A stretch of DNA of 24,500 nt from Prorocentrum cordatum (GCA_963575745.1 CAUYUJ010022082.1:493001-517500), one strand, 5' to 3'; positions 9,596 to 17,557 are shown, counted from the first letter of the stretch. Notes: generated from the letters alone by a model not told the origin. Made by a program: numbers and translations.

Positions 9596-10429
9596 GTCCT
9601 CCAGCTCGGCCAGCTCCCCACGGCTTGTTGGGTCTCAGGCGCAATGACGCTCCTCAGGGTGGTCTCGCCAACCCCCTGTTGCATCGTCGGCAGCAGTCCG
9701 TCGACGTTACACAGCTCATCCCTCCTCCTCCCTCTTCCCTCCTGCTCCTCCGATGCGGAGCTGGAGGCATGGCGCTTCCTGCTCCGCTGACTCCCCCTTG
9801 TTTCCAGTCGTTCGAGGACGGCGCACCGCCTTTCCGGAGTTTCGACGACGACGACGACGACCTCCGCCGTCGTCTCCCGAGCCGCTCCTCGGATGCCTGT
9901 TGCTGCAGCAGCGTGCCGCCCTCCCTGCCTGCCTGGCGGAGCGTCTGGAGCTGGGCTCCGCCGCGCTCGGCGTCCGTCGATCCAGCCGTCCGCGCCCCTG
10001 CTCTCCAGGGGGCCAGGGGCAGCGCATGGGGAGAGACAGGCTCGGGGGGGTTTTGCATCGAGGTTTTCGAGAGCCAAGGTTCGTCGAGGTTTTTGAGATC
10101 CGACGACTTCCTTCGCGCGGTTTCGGCGGCTCTCGGTGGGTTTCCAGCCTTGGCATGCGCCTGCCGCTTCGCCGCGTCGAAGGGCGTTCCGGGGCTGCCC
10201 GGATCGCCCCGAACGGCCACCAGGGAGCCGAGTTACGGCCCGAAAACCGGGGAGCGTCGAAAAGGGGGGATGAGCTCGGTGGCGGGGGGGGATGCATCGA
10301 CCTCCGATCGCCCACTCATCGCCGACAGGGGCCCGCTGGCCCACCCCGCCCAGGAGCGTGCGGAGTCGCTGACGCGTCCCTGTCGCCCATCTATCGGCGA
10401 CTTCCGGGTCCACGTTACCCTCCCGCCCC
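9596..10429. other. GC-rich region with long open frames on both strands
   Basis: Both strands are open over about 1 kb (plus 9625-10683, minus 9547-10689), which in GC-rich sequence carries little weight. The minus strand at about 9610-9760 has the most protein-like stretch (RRDELCNVDGLLPTMQQG, then VGETTLRSVIAPETQQAVG). A short GACGAC run lies at about 9845-9862. No family was recognised. I treat this as unresolved. Confidence 0.3.
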
Positions 10430-10640
10430 CTGAGCTGGTTCTCGGACGGGACCAGGACGAGGATCAATCCGATCCAGAAGCGTTCCAGAACGCTCTCAGA
10501 GCGTCGCGGAACGCTCTGAGGAGGCCGCGGCGGCCAAGACATCCTCCAGAGCCGCCGGATCTCAGAGATTCTCAATTTATTCTCACCCGAGTTTATCCCC
10601 GTCCTGGCTTCGTCTCGGGTTCCCGTCAGCGTTCCCCTTC
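10430..10640 (+). repeat. Interspersed repeat R3, copy a
   Basis: Matches 13862-14045 in the same orientation. Shared blocks include CTCAGAGCG, CGCTCTGAG, GGCCGCGGCG, GGATCTC-GAGATTC and CTGGCTTCGTCT. The stem CTCAGAGCG/CGCTCTGAG (10495-10503 with 10512-10520) encloses an 8-nt loop. On the minus strand both copies translate in one frame without gaps over about 47 residues, with shared DEA, ISEI, PRP-QS and RSES blocks. It may derive from an old protein-coding element, but is not identifiable. Confidence 0.7.
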
Positions 10641-10720
10641 CAGGGGGTGGGGAGCGGTCTGCACAGAGTGTCCCCGGGCTTAGTCCCAAATACCTCTCTC
10701 GGGCAGGCGCCCCTATCGCA

Positions 10721-10999
10721 ATGCTCGTCGACTTTGATGTCCAGCTTCGGGCTCAGAAGCTGCGCGGGCAGCTTCGCTCTGGTCAGTTTTTCTGCTCCGG
10801 ATCGTACACGCCGGTCTATAAAAGCAGGTATTTCTGGACTCCCAGGTCCCAATCTATTTTAGCCGCCTTCTTACATCAATGGTCGAGCGTTTTTCCCTCT
10901 TTCCTTCTCTTCAGGGGGCGGGCGGAAGCCCAATCTACGTCCAACGCATTCCTACTTCTACGTTTCTACCCAGTTCTTCCGACCGACGGGTATTCTTGA
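10721..10999 (+). CDS. Candidate small gene with possible 87-nt intron
   Basis: An ATG-started frame gives 92 residues beginning MLVDFDVQLRAQKLRG, with no recognised domain. Inside it, CAG|GTATTT at 10827/10828 resembles a 5' splice donor. TTTCCTTCTCTTCAG ending at 10914 is a textbook acceptor, preceded by a pyrimidine tract. Removing 10828-10914 (87 nt, 29 codons) keeps the frame and would leave a 63-residue product. The alternative reading is a promoter, because TATAAAAG lies at 10817-10824 inside the supposed first exon. Both cannot easily be true on the same transcript. Without homology or RNA evidence I rate this low. Confidence 0.25.
   Translation: MLVDFDVQLRAQKLRGQLRSGQFFCSGSYTPVYKSRYFWTPRSQSILAAFLHQWSSVFPSFLLFRGRAEAQSTSNAFLLLRFYPVLPTDGYS
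10817..10824 (+). promoter_or_regulatory. TATA-box-like motif
   Basis: TATAAAAG is a perfect match to the eukaryotic TATA consensus in a GC-rich surround. Transcription would then start around 10845-10855. I identified no clear downstream gene, so this may be chance. Confidence 0.25.
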
Positions 11000-11057
11000 C
11001 GCTGGCGTGGTTCCGCAACGGCACCTTTGGCATGCCGCGCAGCGGATGACGGCTTGG

Positions 11058-11224
11058 CTTAAGTCGGGCCTGTCCCTCTACAGAGGGAATATTCAAGAAT
11101 GGTCAAAGTATAGTCTGGGGACTATTTGTTGAGTATTTTGGAGCATCTTTTGAGTACGTTTTGAATCCCTTTTTATTTTTCGTCCAAAATCCCCCTATAT
11201 AGAGGGGGACACGCCCGTCTTAAG
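11058..11224. mobile_element. MITE-like element, family M1, copy 1
   Basis: The element begins CTTAAGTCGGGCCTGTCCC and ends, read on the opposite strand, CTTAAGACGGGCGTGTCCC, so it has terminal inverted repeats of about 20 bp that continue imperfectly through TCTACAGAGGG/TCTATATAGGGG. A perfect 6-bp direct repeat, GCTTGG, flanks it at 11052-11057 and 11225-11230, as expected for a target-site duplication. It is 167 bp and AT-richer inside, with no coding capacity. Further copies lie near 18757 and 18923. The superfamily is undetermined. Confidence 0.75.
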
Positions 11225-11230
11225 GCTTGG

Positions 11231-11528
11231 CCTCTCCGCTGGATCGCGGCGCGGAGTCCCCGCTCGGCCGCCCGGACTGGCCGCGCAGCCTCTTGGTGCT
11301 GCAGTCTCCGGTGCCCGAGGCCGCCTGCGCGCTCCTCCTGGCGAGGGCTCTCTGCTCGGGGCCGGACAGACCTCCCGCCTTGACACGTCGATGAAGGAAT
11401 TGGCCGTTTTCGGTTCACGAGGGGGCGTCGCGGCCGTCGTTTTTGCGGGTCCAGGGCCGTCGGTTTCGGTCCCGGGCCGTTTTCACTGAAGTGTGGTTTA
11501 CAAAAGGGAGGTTTGTCCACCGCCGAGA
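11231..11528. other. Unassigned GC-rich sequence
   Basis: Non-repetitive. A minus-strand frame (11173-11634) crosses it but also reads through the MITE end and the foldback arm, so it is not credible as a gene. Confidence 0.4.
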
Positions 11529-11532
11529 TGCG

Positions 11533-11721
11533 CCCCCTGAGATCCTTCAGCTCAGCGATCTGGCCCCGAGCGTCTCCATGGCGACTGGGGAGGCGAGGGT
11601 TGCTGAACTGATGGATTTCGGTATGCCAGGACACCGAGATCCATCAGTTCAGTAATCCTCGTCTCCCGAGTCGTCATGGAGACGCTCAGGGGCCAGATCG
11701 CTGAACTGAAGGATCTCAGGG
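11533..11721. repeat. 189-bp foldback (long hairpin)
   Basis: The two arms (about 11535-11622 and 11633-11721) are reverse complements across about 88 bp with roughly eight differences and a 10-nt loop (11623-11632). The arm starts CCCTGAGATCCTTCAG. Five of the mismatches would be G-U pairs in RNA. TGCG occurs directly outside both ends (11529-11532, 11722-11725) and may be a 4-bp target duplication. It could be a foldback transposon or a small-RNA hairpin precursor. Confidence 0.85.
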
Positions 11722-11725
11722 TGCG

Positions 11726-11950
11726 TACCTGAGCCCTCCTCCCGCGTTCCCCTCTCCGCGGCCGCCCTCGTCTTTCCCTAGTTCGCCGCGTCTGTGCGCC
11801 TCCATTTCCGACGCGGCCCGCTGGCTACCCGAACGCGTTGGCGTCCGCCCTCGGCGCCCGCCAACAAATGTTGACGCTTCGCGCATCCCCACCAGTCGGA
11901 CACTGCTCTTGCCGCCTGACCGTTGCCTCGCGGCCGCAATCAAAAATATC
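11726..11950. other. Unassigned sequence before composite element
   Basis: Unique GC-rich sequence. Open frames exist on both strands but none is recognisable. Confidence 0.4.
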
Positions 11951-13400
11951 CTGGCGAAGGACCCAACCGTATGCAAACGTGAATACCGCAGGGCAGGTGG
12001 GACGAAGCAAAAGGAATTCCCAATGCGGCCACGAACCGTGTGAGGGGCGCGCCACACTGGGGCGGGGCCGCCATGCGAACCCTGCCACTGAGGCCTTCGG
12101 TGGAGCTCCCTATGTCCCTGCGGGGCCACGAACCGTGTGAGGGGTGCGCCAATATGGGGCGGGGCCGCCATGCGAACCCTGCCACTGGGGCCTTCGGTGG
12201 AGCTCCCTATGGGGCCACGAACCGTGTGAGGGGTGCGCCAAAATGGGCGGGGCCGCCATGCGAACCCTGCCACTGGGGCCTTCGGTGGAGCTCCCTATGG
12301 GGCCACGAACCGTGTGAGGGGTGCGCCAAAATGGCGGGGCCGCCATGCGAACCCTGCCACTGGGGCCTTCGGTGGAGCTCCCTATGGGGCCACGAACCGT
12401 GTGAGGGGTGCGCCAAAATGGGGCGGGGCCGCCATGCGAACCCTGCCACTGGGGCCTTCGGTGGAGCTCCCTATGGGGCACGAACCGTGTGAGGGGTGCG
12501 CCAAAATGGGGCGGGGCCGCCATGCGAACCCTGCCACTGGGCCTTCGGTGGAGCTCTGTATGGGGACACGAACCGTGTGAGGGGTGCGCCAAAATGCGGG
12601 GCCCGCCATGCGAACCCTGCCACTGGGGCCTTCGGTGGAGCTCCCTATGGGGCCACGAACCGTGTGAGGGGTGCGCCAAAATGAGGCGGGGCCGCCATGC
12701 GAACCCTGCCACTGGGGCCTTCGGTGGAGCTCCCTATGGGGCCACGAACCGTGTGAGGGGTGCGCCAAAATGAGGCGGGGCCGCCATGCGAACCCTGCCA
12801 CTGGGGCCTTCGGTGGAGCTCCCTATGGGGCCACGAACCGTGTGAGGGGTGCGCCAAAATGGGGCGGGGCCGCCATGCGAACCCTGCCACTGGGGCCTTC
12901 GGTGGAGCTCCCTATGGGGCCACGAACCGTGTGAGGGGTGCGCCAAAATGGGGCGGGGCCGCCATGCGAACCCTGCCACTGGGGCCTTCGGTGGAGCTCC
13001 CTATGGGGCCACGAACCGTGTGAGGGGTGCACCAAAATGGGGCGGGGCCGCCATGCGAACCCTGCCACTGGGGCCTTCGGTGGAGCTCCCTATGGGGTCA
13101 CGAACCGTGTGAGGGGTGCGCCAAAATGGGGCGGGGCCGCCATGCGAACCCTGCCACTGGGGGCTTCGGTGGAGCTCCCTACGGGACAACGAACCGTGTG
13201 AGGGGTGTGCCGAAATAGAGGCATGCGGAGGGTGATGCTGATGATGACGCCGAATATCATGGTGATGTTGATGATGACGATGATGATGACGATGATGATG
13301 ATGGTGGGAGGAGGGAGGGGGCAGCGGGAGGAGGAGAAGGAGGGAACGCGGGGCACCGTCTCTTCAAAACGAGGACCCAACACCACAGGATGGTTGGGAA
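11951..13400 (+). mobile_element. Composite satellite element X, copy 1
   Basis: Four modules in order: a head starting CCTGGCGAAGGACCCAA (11951-11967) plus about 60 bp; an 89-bp tandem array (about 12025-13216); a GAT/GGA low-complexity tract (13233-13345); and a tail (about 13346-13400) containing CGTCTCTTCAAAACGAGG, then CACCACAGGATGGTTGGGAA. The same four modules recur in the same order in copy 2 (minus strand, 14195-15029) and copy 3 (18973-19642). Head and tail both contain a (G)AGGACCCAAC motif. No protein is encoded. I do not recognise the family, and movement would need factors from elsewhere. Confidence 0.8.
12025..13216 (+). repeat. 89-bp satellite array
   Basis: About 14 occurrences of CGAACCGTGTGAGGGG at roughly 12036, 12133, 12222, 12310, 12397, 12485, 12573, 12660, 12749, 12838, 12927, 13016, 13105 and 13194. 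Units are 87-89 bp, with the first spacing 97. Units from about 12660 to 13130 are nearly identical, and edge units are more diverged. Because 89 is not a multiple of three, the same 87-codon frame restarts every unit on both strands; these frames are not genes. Confidence 0.96.
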
Positions 13401-13424
13401 AAAACACATCCCCACGAACCCATC

Positions 13425-13559
13425 CTAGCAACGATCCCCAGCCCACTTGACGATCGAAGTGTAGAAGCATGCATTGGCACATTCACTCTCGCAGTCTGCC
13501 TGAGCAGCTTCCTCGGTAAATTGACAGGCGCCCCGAAGGGCCGCTGCGAAGGCCTCTAC
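13425..13559 (-). CDS. Candidate terminal exon, cysteine-rich protein
   Basis: On the minus strand a pyrimidine tract (CTC repeats, about 13592-13616) is followed by AACTCAG and an open frame of 44 residues ending at TAG. It reads VEAFAAALRGACQFTEEA, then AQADCESECANACFYT, then SIVKWAGDRC. The cysteines are spaced C-x10-C-x3-C-x3-C-x12-C. The frame stays open upstream to about 13739 without an ATG, which fits an internal or terminal exon rather than a complete gene. The upstream part includes a Leu run from the CTC tract and is probably intron. Composition (mixed hydrophobic, acidic, aromatic and Cys residues) is unlike the surrounding repeats. I do not recognise the family. Composite element copies lie on both sides. 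Confidence 0.45.
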   Translation of the reverse strand, partial: VEAFAAALRGACQFTEEAAQADCESECANACFYTSIVKWAGDRC

Positions 13560-13589
13560 CTGAGTTTCTCGTGGCAGCGGAGAGGTGCG

Positions 13590-13632
13590 AAGGAGGAGGA
13601 GGAGGAGGAGGAGGAGTATGAGAAAGAGGAGG
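13590..13632 (+). repeat. Short GGA tract
   Basis: A (GGA)n run of about 24 bp followed by GTATGAGAAAGAGGAGG. On the minus strand it would serve as the pyrimidine tract of the candidate exon's splice acceptor. Confidence 0.8.
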
Positions 13633-13639
13633 CTTTCAT

Positions 13640-13861
13640 AGATCTTCTGTTGTGAGATCTTCGTGGAGCCATCTTGGGGTCTTGGGACCTCTTGGGCTCT
13701 CTTCTTGGCAACCCTCGGGCCCCTCTTGGCGGGGGGCTCTTAGAGCTCTCTTGGGGCTCTTTGAGGGCTTTGGGCAGCCCGCTTCGGGTAATCTTGGAAG
13801 CACGCGTTCAAAGAAGGGGGTGCGCTCAATCCACCCCCCCTCGGAGGCGTTCGGGCAGGCG
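13640..13861. other. CTCTTGG-rich imperfect repeats
   Basis: The stretch is dominated by degenerate copies of CTCTTGGGGC/CCTCTTGG, about 12 bp apart (for example 13688-13775). Minus-strand frames are Pro/Lys/Arg/Gln-rich. No function can be assigned. Confidence 0.45.
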
Positions 13862-14045
13862 GTAGGACAGGGGTAAATCGTTCTTGAGCGTTGCGGAACA
13901 CTCTCAGAGCGTTCTGAAGCGCTCTGAGAGGGCCGCGGCGCACGATACGTTTTCCAGCACCACTGGATCTCGGAGATTCCAGACTCATCCCTGTCCGATG
14001 TTGTCCCTGTCTTGGCTTCGTCTTGGCTCCGCTCCCCCCCCCGCG
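13862..14045 (+). repeat. Interspersed repeat R3, copy b
   Basis: Second copy of the element at 10430-10640, same strand. It contains a perfect 11-bp stem, CTCTCAGAGCG (13901-13911) with CGCTCTGAGAG (13920-13930), around an 8-nt loop of different sequence from copy a. The minus-strand frame aligns with copy a without gaps. Confidence 0.7.
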
Positions 14046-14194
14046 CGCGACGACGCGCAGGAACATCCAGAATTGGCATTCGTTCAGCGTGCCCGACCTG
14101 GCCTCCCACAAGTCGATCTCGCCGCGCAGGCGCGCCTCGTGCCGTCGCCCGCCGCCGTCGTCAGCCGTCGCCGCCGGCGTCGCTCGTCTCCTTG
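14046..14194. other. Unassigned GC-rich sequence
   Basis: CGCGCG- and CGTCGCCGCC-type sequence just outside the tail of composite element copy 2. No feature was identified. Confidence 0.4.
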
Positions 14195-15029
14195 TTCCCA
14201 ACCATCCTGTGGTGTTGAGTCCTCGTTTCGAAGAGACGGTCCCCGCGTTAACTCCTTCCCTCCCTCCTTCCTTCCTCCTCCCTCCTCCTCCTCCGCCCCC
14301 TCCTCCTTCCTCCCTGCGTTTCACCCACCCACTACAGCGCTTCGTGGCCCCACAGCTCCAGCGAAGGCCCCAGTGCCACCGCCCGCATGCGGAACGTACA
14401 CCCAATTCGGGCCCCACAGGGAGCTCCACCGAAGGCCCCAGTGCCACCGCCCGCATGCGTCACGCACACCCATTTCGGCACAACCCTCACATGTGTCGTG
14501 GCCCCACAGGGATCTCCACCGAAGGCCCTAGTGCCACCGCCCGCATGCGTCTCGCACACCCATTTCGGCACACCCCTCACATGTGTCGTGGCCCCACAAG
14601 GAGCTCCACCGAAGGCCCCAGTGCCACCGCCCGCCTGCGTCACGCACACCCATTTCGGCACACCCCTCACACGTTTCGTGGCCCCACAGGGAGCTCCACC
14701 GAAGGCGCCAGTGGCTGCATTCGCATGCGCCCACCGCACCCATTTCGGCACACCCATCACACGTTTCGCCGCACCATAGGGAGCTCCACCGACGGCCCCA
14801 ATGGCTGCGTTCGCATGCGCCCACCGCCTCTATTTCGGCACACCCCTCACACGTTTCGTGGCCACATAGAGAATTCCACCGACCGCCCCAGTGGCTGCTT
14901 TCGCATGCGCCAGCCGGACACATTTTGGCACACCCCTTACACGTTTCGTGGCCCTATAGGGAGCTCCTCCGAATGCGGTGCAGACAACGACGGTGCTCAC
15001 AACTGCAAATGCTTGGGTCCTTCGCCAGG
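14195..15029 (-). mobile_element. Composite satellite element X, copy 2
   Basis: Opposite orientation to copy 1. The tail comes first on the plus strand (TTCCCAACCATCCTGTGG at 14195, then GAAGAGACGGTCCCCGCG). A CTC/TCC tract (about 14260-14315), diverged ~89-bp units (about 14338-14965) and the head TTGGGTCCTTCGCCAGG (15013-15029, reverse complement of copy 1's head) follow. Module order is identical to copy 1 when read on the minus strand. Confidence 0.8.
14338..14965 (-). repeat. Diverged ~89-bp satellite array, inverted
   Basis: About seven units carry GGAGCTCCACCGAAGGCCCC, CATTTCGGCACACCCCTCAC and CGTTTCGTGGCCCC, the reverse complements of blocks in 12025-13216. Several units share GCCCGCATGCGTCACGCAC in place of the copy-1 GGCGGGGCC segment. 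This array was therefore amplified separately from its own founder. Confidence 0.92.
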
Positions 15030-15322
15030 CTAATTTGTTTGCCGATCGGCGCGGGCCCTCGCCCCCACCCCTCCCCCTGCCCCCATGGAATAGCTCTTGG
15101 TTGTTTTTGGCGCATGTTTCGAGCAGGTGGAGTCACCCCCATAGGACGCACTGCTGCAAACAGTCGAACAGAGCCGAGGTCCAGAGCCAGACCCCCCCCC
15201 CTCTCTCCCCCCTTTCCACCCAATGTCGAAACGCCGAATTAGAAAACATTCACCAGTCTGGGCCCCGCGAGCCCACTGACAATCCACATGTTTCAGTCCA
15301 CGCCACTCTTGTCATAGTCTAC
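15030..15322. other. Unassigned sequence
   Basis: Unique sequence with C-rich runs. A plus-strand frame is open across it (14978-15940) but has no ATG until 15323. Confidence 0.4.
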
Positions 15323-15940
15323 ATGTCACCCGTAGGCTCACATGCCGCGGAGTCCTCTCGCGGGTCCTACTCCCAAGCCGAGTTTCCAACATGTGATGCC
15401 GATAGCGTCGAGGTTATGTTTGTGCTTGCGGTTGTGCTGGTGGTTATACCCGTGGTTGTGCCAGCGGTTGTGTTGATGGTTGTGTTGGTGTTCGGGTTGG
15501 TGGTTGTGCTGGTGGCCTCCAGCACAACCGCCGGCATGACTACCAACAAACCCGATACCTACCATCACGAACATCAGTACAACATTCAGCGCAGCCACCC
15601 GCACAACCACCAGCACAACCAGCAGCACAGCCACCAGCAGAATCACCAGGACGGCCACCGGCACAACCACCAGCACAGCCACCAGCACAACCGTTGGCAG
15701 AACCGCCAGCACAACCATAAGCATAGCCACCAACACAACCACCACCAGCACAACCGCCGGCGCAACCACCAGCGAACCCATCAGCACAATCTGTTTATCG
15801 CCACGTCGTGGCTCCTGCTCATTCTGTTAAGTCAGAGTTGTATCGTTTGCCACGCCGCGACTCTGCGAACTCTACGCAGCAAACCATTATTCGCAGCACA
15901 TCTATGGTGTTCCTTTCGAATGTTGGCAAGCATCGCATAA
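15323..15940 (+). CDS. Hypothetical ORF: membrane segment plus His-rich tail
   Basis: Taking the first ATG gives 205 residues. Residues 1-31 are ordinary (starting MSPVGSHAAESSRGSY). About 32-66 form a long Val/Leu-rich hydrophobic stretch that could cross a membrane. About 75-160 are His/Gln/Asn-rich (HNHQHNHQ). A second hydrophobic segment (SWLLLILLSQSCIVCHA) precedes the C-terminus. The hydrophobic and His-rich parts come from the GTTGTG and CACAAC arms of an inverted repeat, so the frame may simply be open by composition. A different frame reads Ala-Gln-Pro-Pro repeats with two stops. I do not recognise a family. Confidence 0.22.
   Translation: MSPVGSHAAESSRGSYSQAEFPTCDADSVEVMFVLAVVLVVIPVVVPAVVLMVVLVFGLVVVLVASSTTAGMTTNKPDTYHHEHQYNIQRSHPHNHQHNQQHSHQQNHQDGHRHNHQHSHQHNRWQNRQHNHKHSHQHNHHQHNRRRNHQRTHQHNLFIATSWLLLILLSQSCIVCHAATLRTLRSKPLFAAHLWCSFRMLASIA
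15415..15795. repeat. Inverted repeat of GTTGTGCTGGTG units
   Basis: About 9 units of roughly 12 bp on the left (about 15418-15522, GGTTGTGCTGGT) face a longer series of CACAACCACCAG units on the right (about 15523-15795). The centre, near 15523, is GTGCTGGTGGCCTCCAGCAC. The arms could form a long hairpin. Confidence 0.88.
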
Positions 15941-16240
15941 CCTGACATTTGGGGGCTTTGGGGCCGTTTTCGGCCTCCTGGGGGCGCGTTCGTGGTCACT
16001 GTTGGATCCGCCTCGCACTTCTAGTTTGAATGCGCTCCAGGGCATGTTCGTTCGTTGCCGTCGTTCGGTCGTCGTCTTTGTCTCTCGTCATCATCGTCGT
16101 CGATGGTCGCAGGCGACGATGACAACCCGAGCAATAGCCGTCGAAACAGGGAGGGTGATTTAAGACGGGCCATGACCGGAGAGCGGAATGCATGGGAAGG
16201 AGAGGAAAGATGTAGTGGAAGGAGGGTAAAGACGGAAAAG
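15941..16240. other. Unassigned sequence
   Basis: Unique sequence with short TCGTCGTC and ATCATCGTCG runs (about 16060-16105). Frames exist on both strands, but none was recognised. Confidence 0.4.
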
Positions 16241-16290
16241 AGCAGCAGCAGCAGCAGCAGCAGCAGGGGGGAGGAAGAAAGGAGGAGGGC
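16241..16290 (+). repeat. AGC trinucleotide microsatellite
   Basis: (AGC)8 or so at about 16241-16267, followed by a short purine-rich stretch. Confidence 0.9.
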
Positions 16291-16317
16291 TTGCAAGGGG
16301 GAAAGAGCACAGTCAGG

Positions 16318-16512
16318 GCGCATAGTAAGGATGAACAACTTTCCAAGGCTGAGCTTGCATCCCTACCCCTTCGGTCCATCCTTGGCGACTTTCGCAGGCC
16401 AATCCTGTTCGAAAACGCCAGCATGGCCCTCCAATGCCCCTGCTTCTTTACCGCGCGTTCTTCTCATGCGACTTGACTGTCGCGGGCTGGACAAGATGAG
16501 GCGTGGACCTCG
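16318..16512 (+). repeat. Interspersed repeat R4, copy a
   Basis: Begins CGCATAGTAAGGATGA and aligns with 17226-17415 over about 190 bp: CTTTCCAAGG/CTTCCCAAGG, CTTGCATCC, TTCGCAGGCC/TTCCAGCCCC, ACCGCGCGTTCTT/ACCGCGCACTCTT, TTGACTGT. Both copies start immediately after purine-rich or unrelated sequence. No coding frame is conserved that I can see. Confidence 0.75.
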
Positions 16513-16544
16513 ATTCCCGATGTCCGATGGCCGCCAGCGGCAGC

Positions 16545-16745
16545 CGAACACCTCCGAAAGGCCCTCGAGGGCCTCCGAGGGCCGCCGACGCCAAGGGCCG
16601 CCGAAGGTCATGCCGCCGAGGGCCGCCGCAGAGGGCCGCCGAAGGGTATGCCGCCGAGGGCTGCCGAAGGGCCGCCGCCGAGGGCCGCCGAAGGGTATGC
16701 CGCCGAGGGCCGCCAGAGGGCCCCACTCCTGCGCGCAGGGCCCCT
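16545..16745 (+). repeat. GC-rich tandem repeat
   Basis: Units built from GAGGGCCGCCGAAGG and GTATGCCGCC, about 25-45 bp long, repeat four to five times. They are Arg/Gly/Pro-rich in translation. Confidence 0.85.
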
Positions 16746-16825
16746 AAGCTCTCCGAGCTGCAGGACGGGTCCGCGGAGCGGTCCTCCCTGTTGCAGGAGC
16801 CTTCCCTCCTCGCGAGCAGGGCCGC

Positions 16826-17075
16826 TTGCGCCTGAGGAGGCGGAGGAGGAGGATGAGAAGGAGGAGGAGGAGGAGGAGGAGGAGGAGGAGGAGGAGGAGG
16901 AGAAGGAGGAGGAGGAGGAGGAGTAGGAGAAGGAGGAGGAGGAGGAGGAGGGGCCCCCTCCTTCCTCCTTCTTCTCCTCAGTGTCGCGCTGGTGACACAG
17001 ACTCATCCGTCTCTTCCTGCTCCTCCTCATCCTCCTCATCCTCCTCTTCCTCCTGCTCCTCCTCCTCCTACTCCC
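16826..17075. repeat. Mirrored purine/pyrimidine tract, potential cruciform
   Basis: A (GGA)n purine tract (about 16835-16950) meets a CCT/CTC pyrimidine tract (about 16953-17075) at the palindrome GGGGCCCC near 16949-16956. The two sides are roughly complementary, apart from a non-repeat interruption at 16980-17007. GGA/CTC-derived frames encode Glu, Arg or Ser runs and are not genes. Confidence 0.88.
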
Positions 17076-17225
17076 CGGGTCTTCCTGGAGGCCCGTTGGA
17101 GTTCTCGGCGGGGGTTTCGTGCGCGTTGGCAGCAGGACGAGAAAATCACCCCGGCCACACGCCCCAGAAGTGGGACCGCCATTTGCTTACAGTTTGTATT
17201 CAATTGCGGGAAGTAAAGTCAATCC
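17076..17225. other. Unassigned sequence
   Basis: Unique sequence between the pyrimidine tract and R4 copy b. No gene was recognised. Confidence 0.4.
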
Positions 17226-17415
17226 GCATAGTAAGGATGATCGACTTCCCAAGGGTAACCTTGCATCCTTGCATCCTCAGCCACTGTCGTTTTCCAGCCC
17301 CGCTCGAAGAGCCTCGGCATGGGCGTCCAGGGCCTTTGCATCCTCACCGCGCACTCTTATAGTACGGGTTGACTGTGTGCAGCGGTGGACTGGTCGCCGC
17401 GTGGCGTCGAGGTGC
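17226..17415 (+). repeat. Interspersed repeat R4, copy b
   Basis: Second copy of the R4 family, same orientation as 16318-16512, about 900 bp downstream. It ends close to the C-run that precedes the AC microsatellite. Confidence 0.75.
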
Positions 17416-17445
17416 TTGTTGGTGGCCGCATGTGAATCCTACCCT

Positions 17446-17557
<112 letters not shown>

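Noticed and set aside
11173-11634. 153-codon minus frame
   Set aside because: It reads through a MITE terminus and one foldback arm, so it is assembled from repeats.
12110-13201. Series of overlapping 80-200-codon frames on both strands
   Set aside because: The same peptide restarts every 89 bp in rotating frames; a satellite artefact.
12025-13216. CRISPR-like array
   Set aside because: The whole 87-89-bp unit is repeated; there are no unique spacers, and the context is eukaryotic.
16608-17362. Glu-, Arg- or Ser-rich frames around 16600-17360
   Set aside because: Translations of GGA/CTC tracts and the GGGCCGCCGAAGG repeat.
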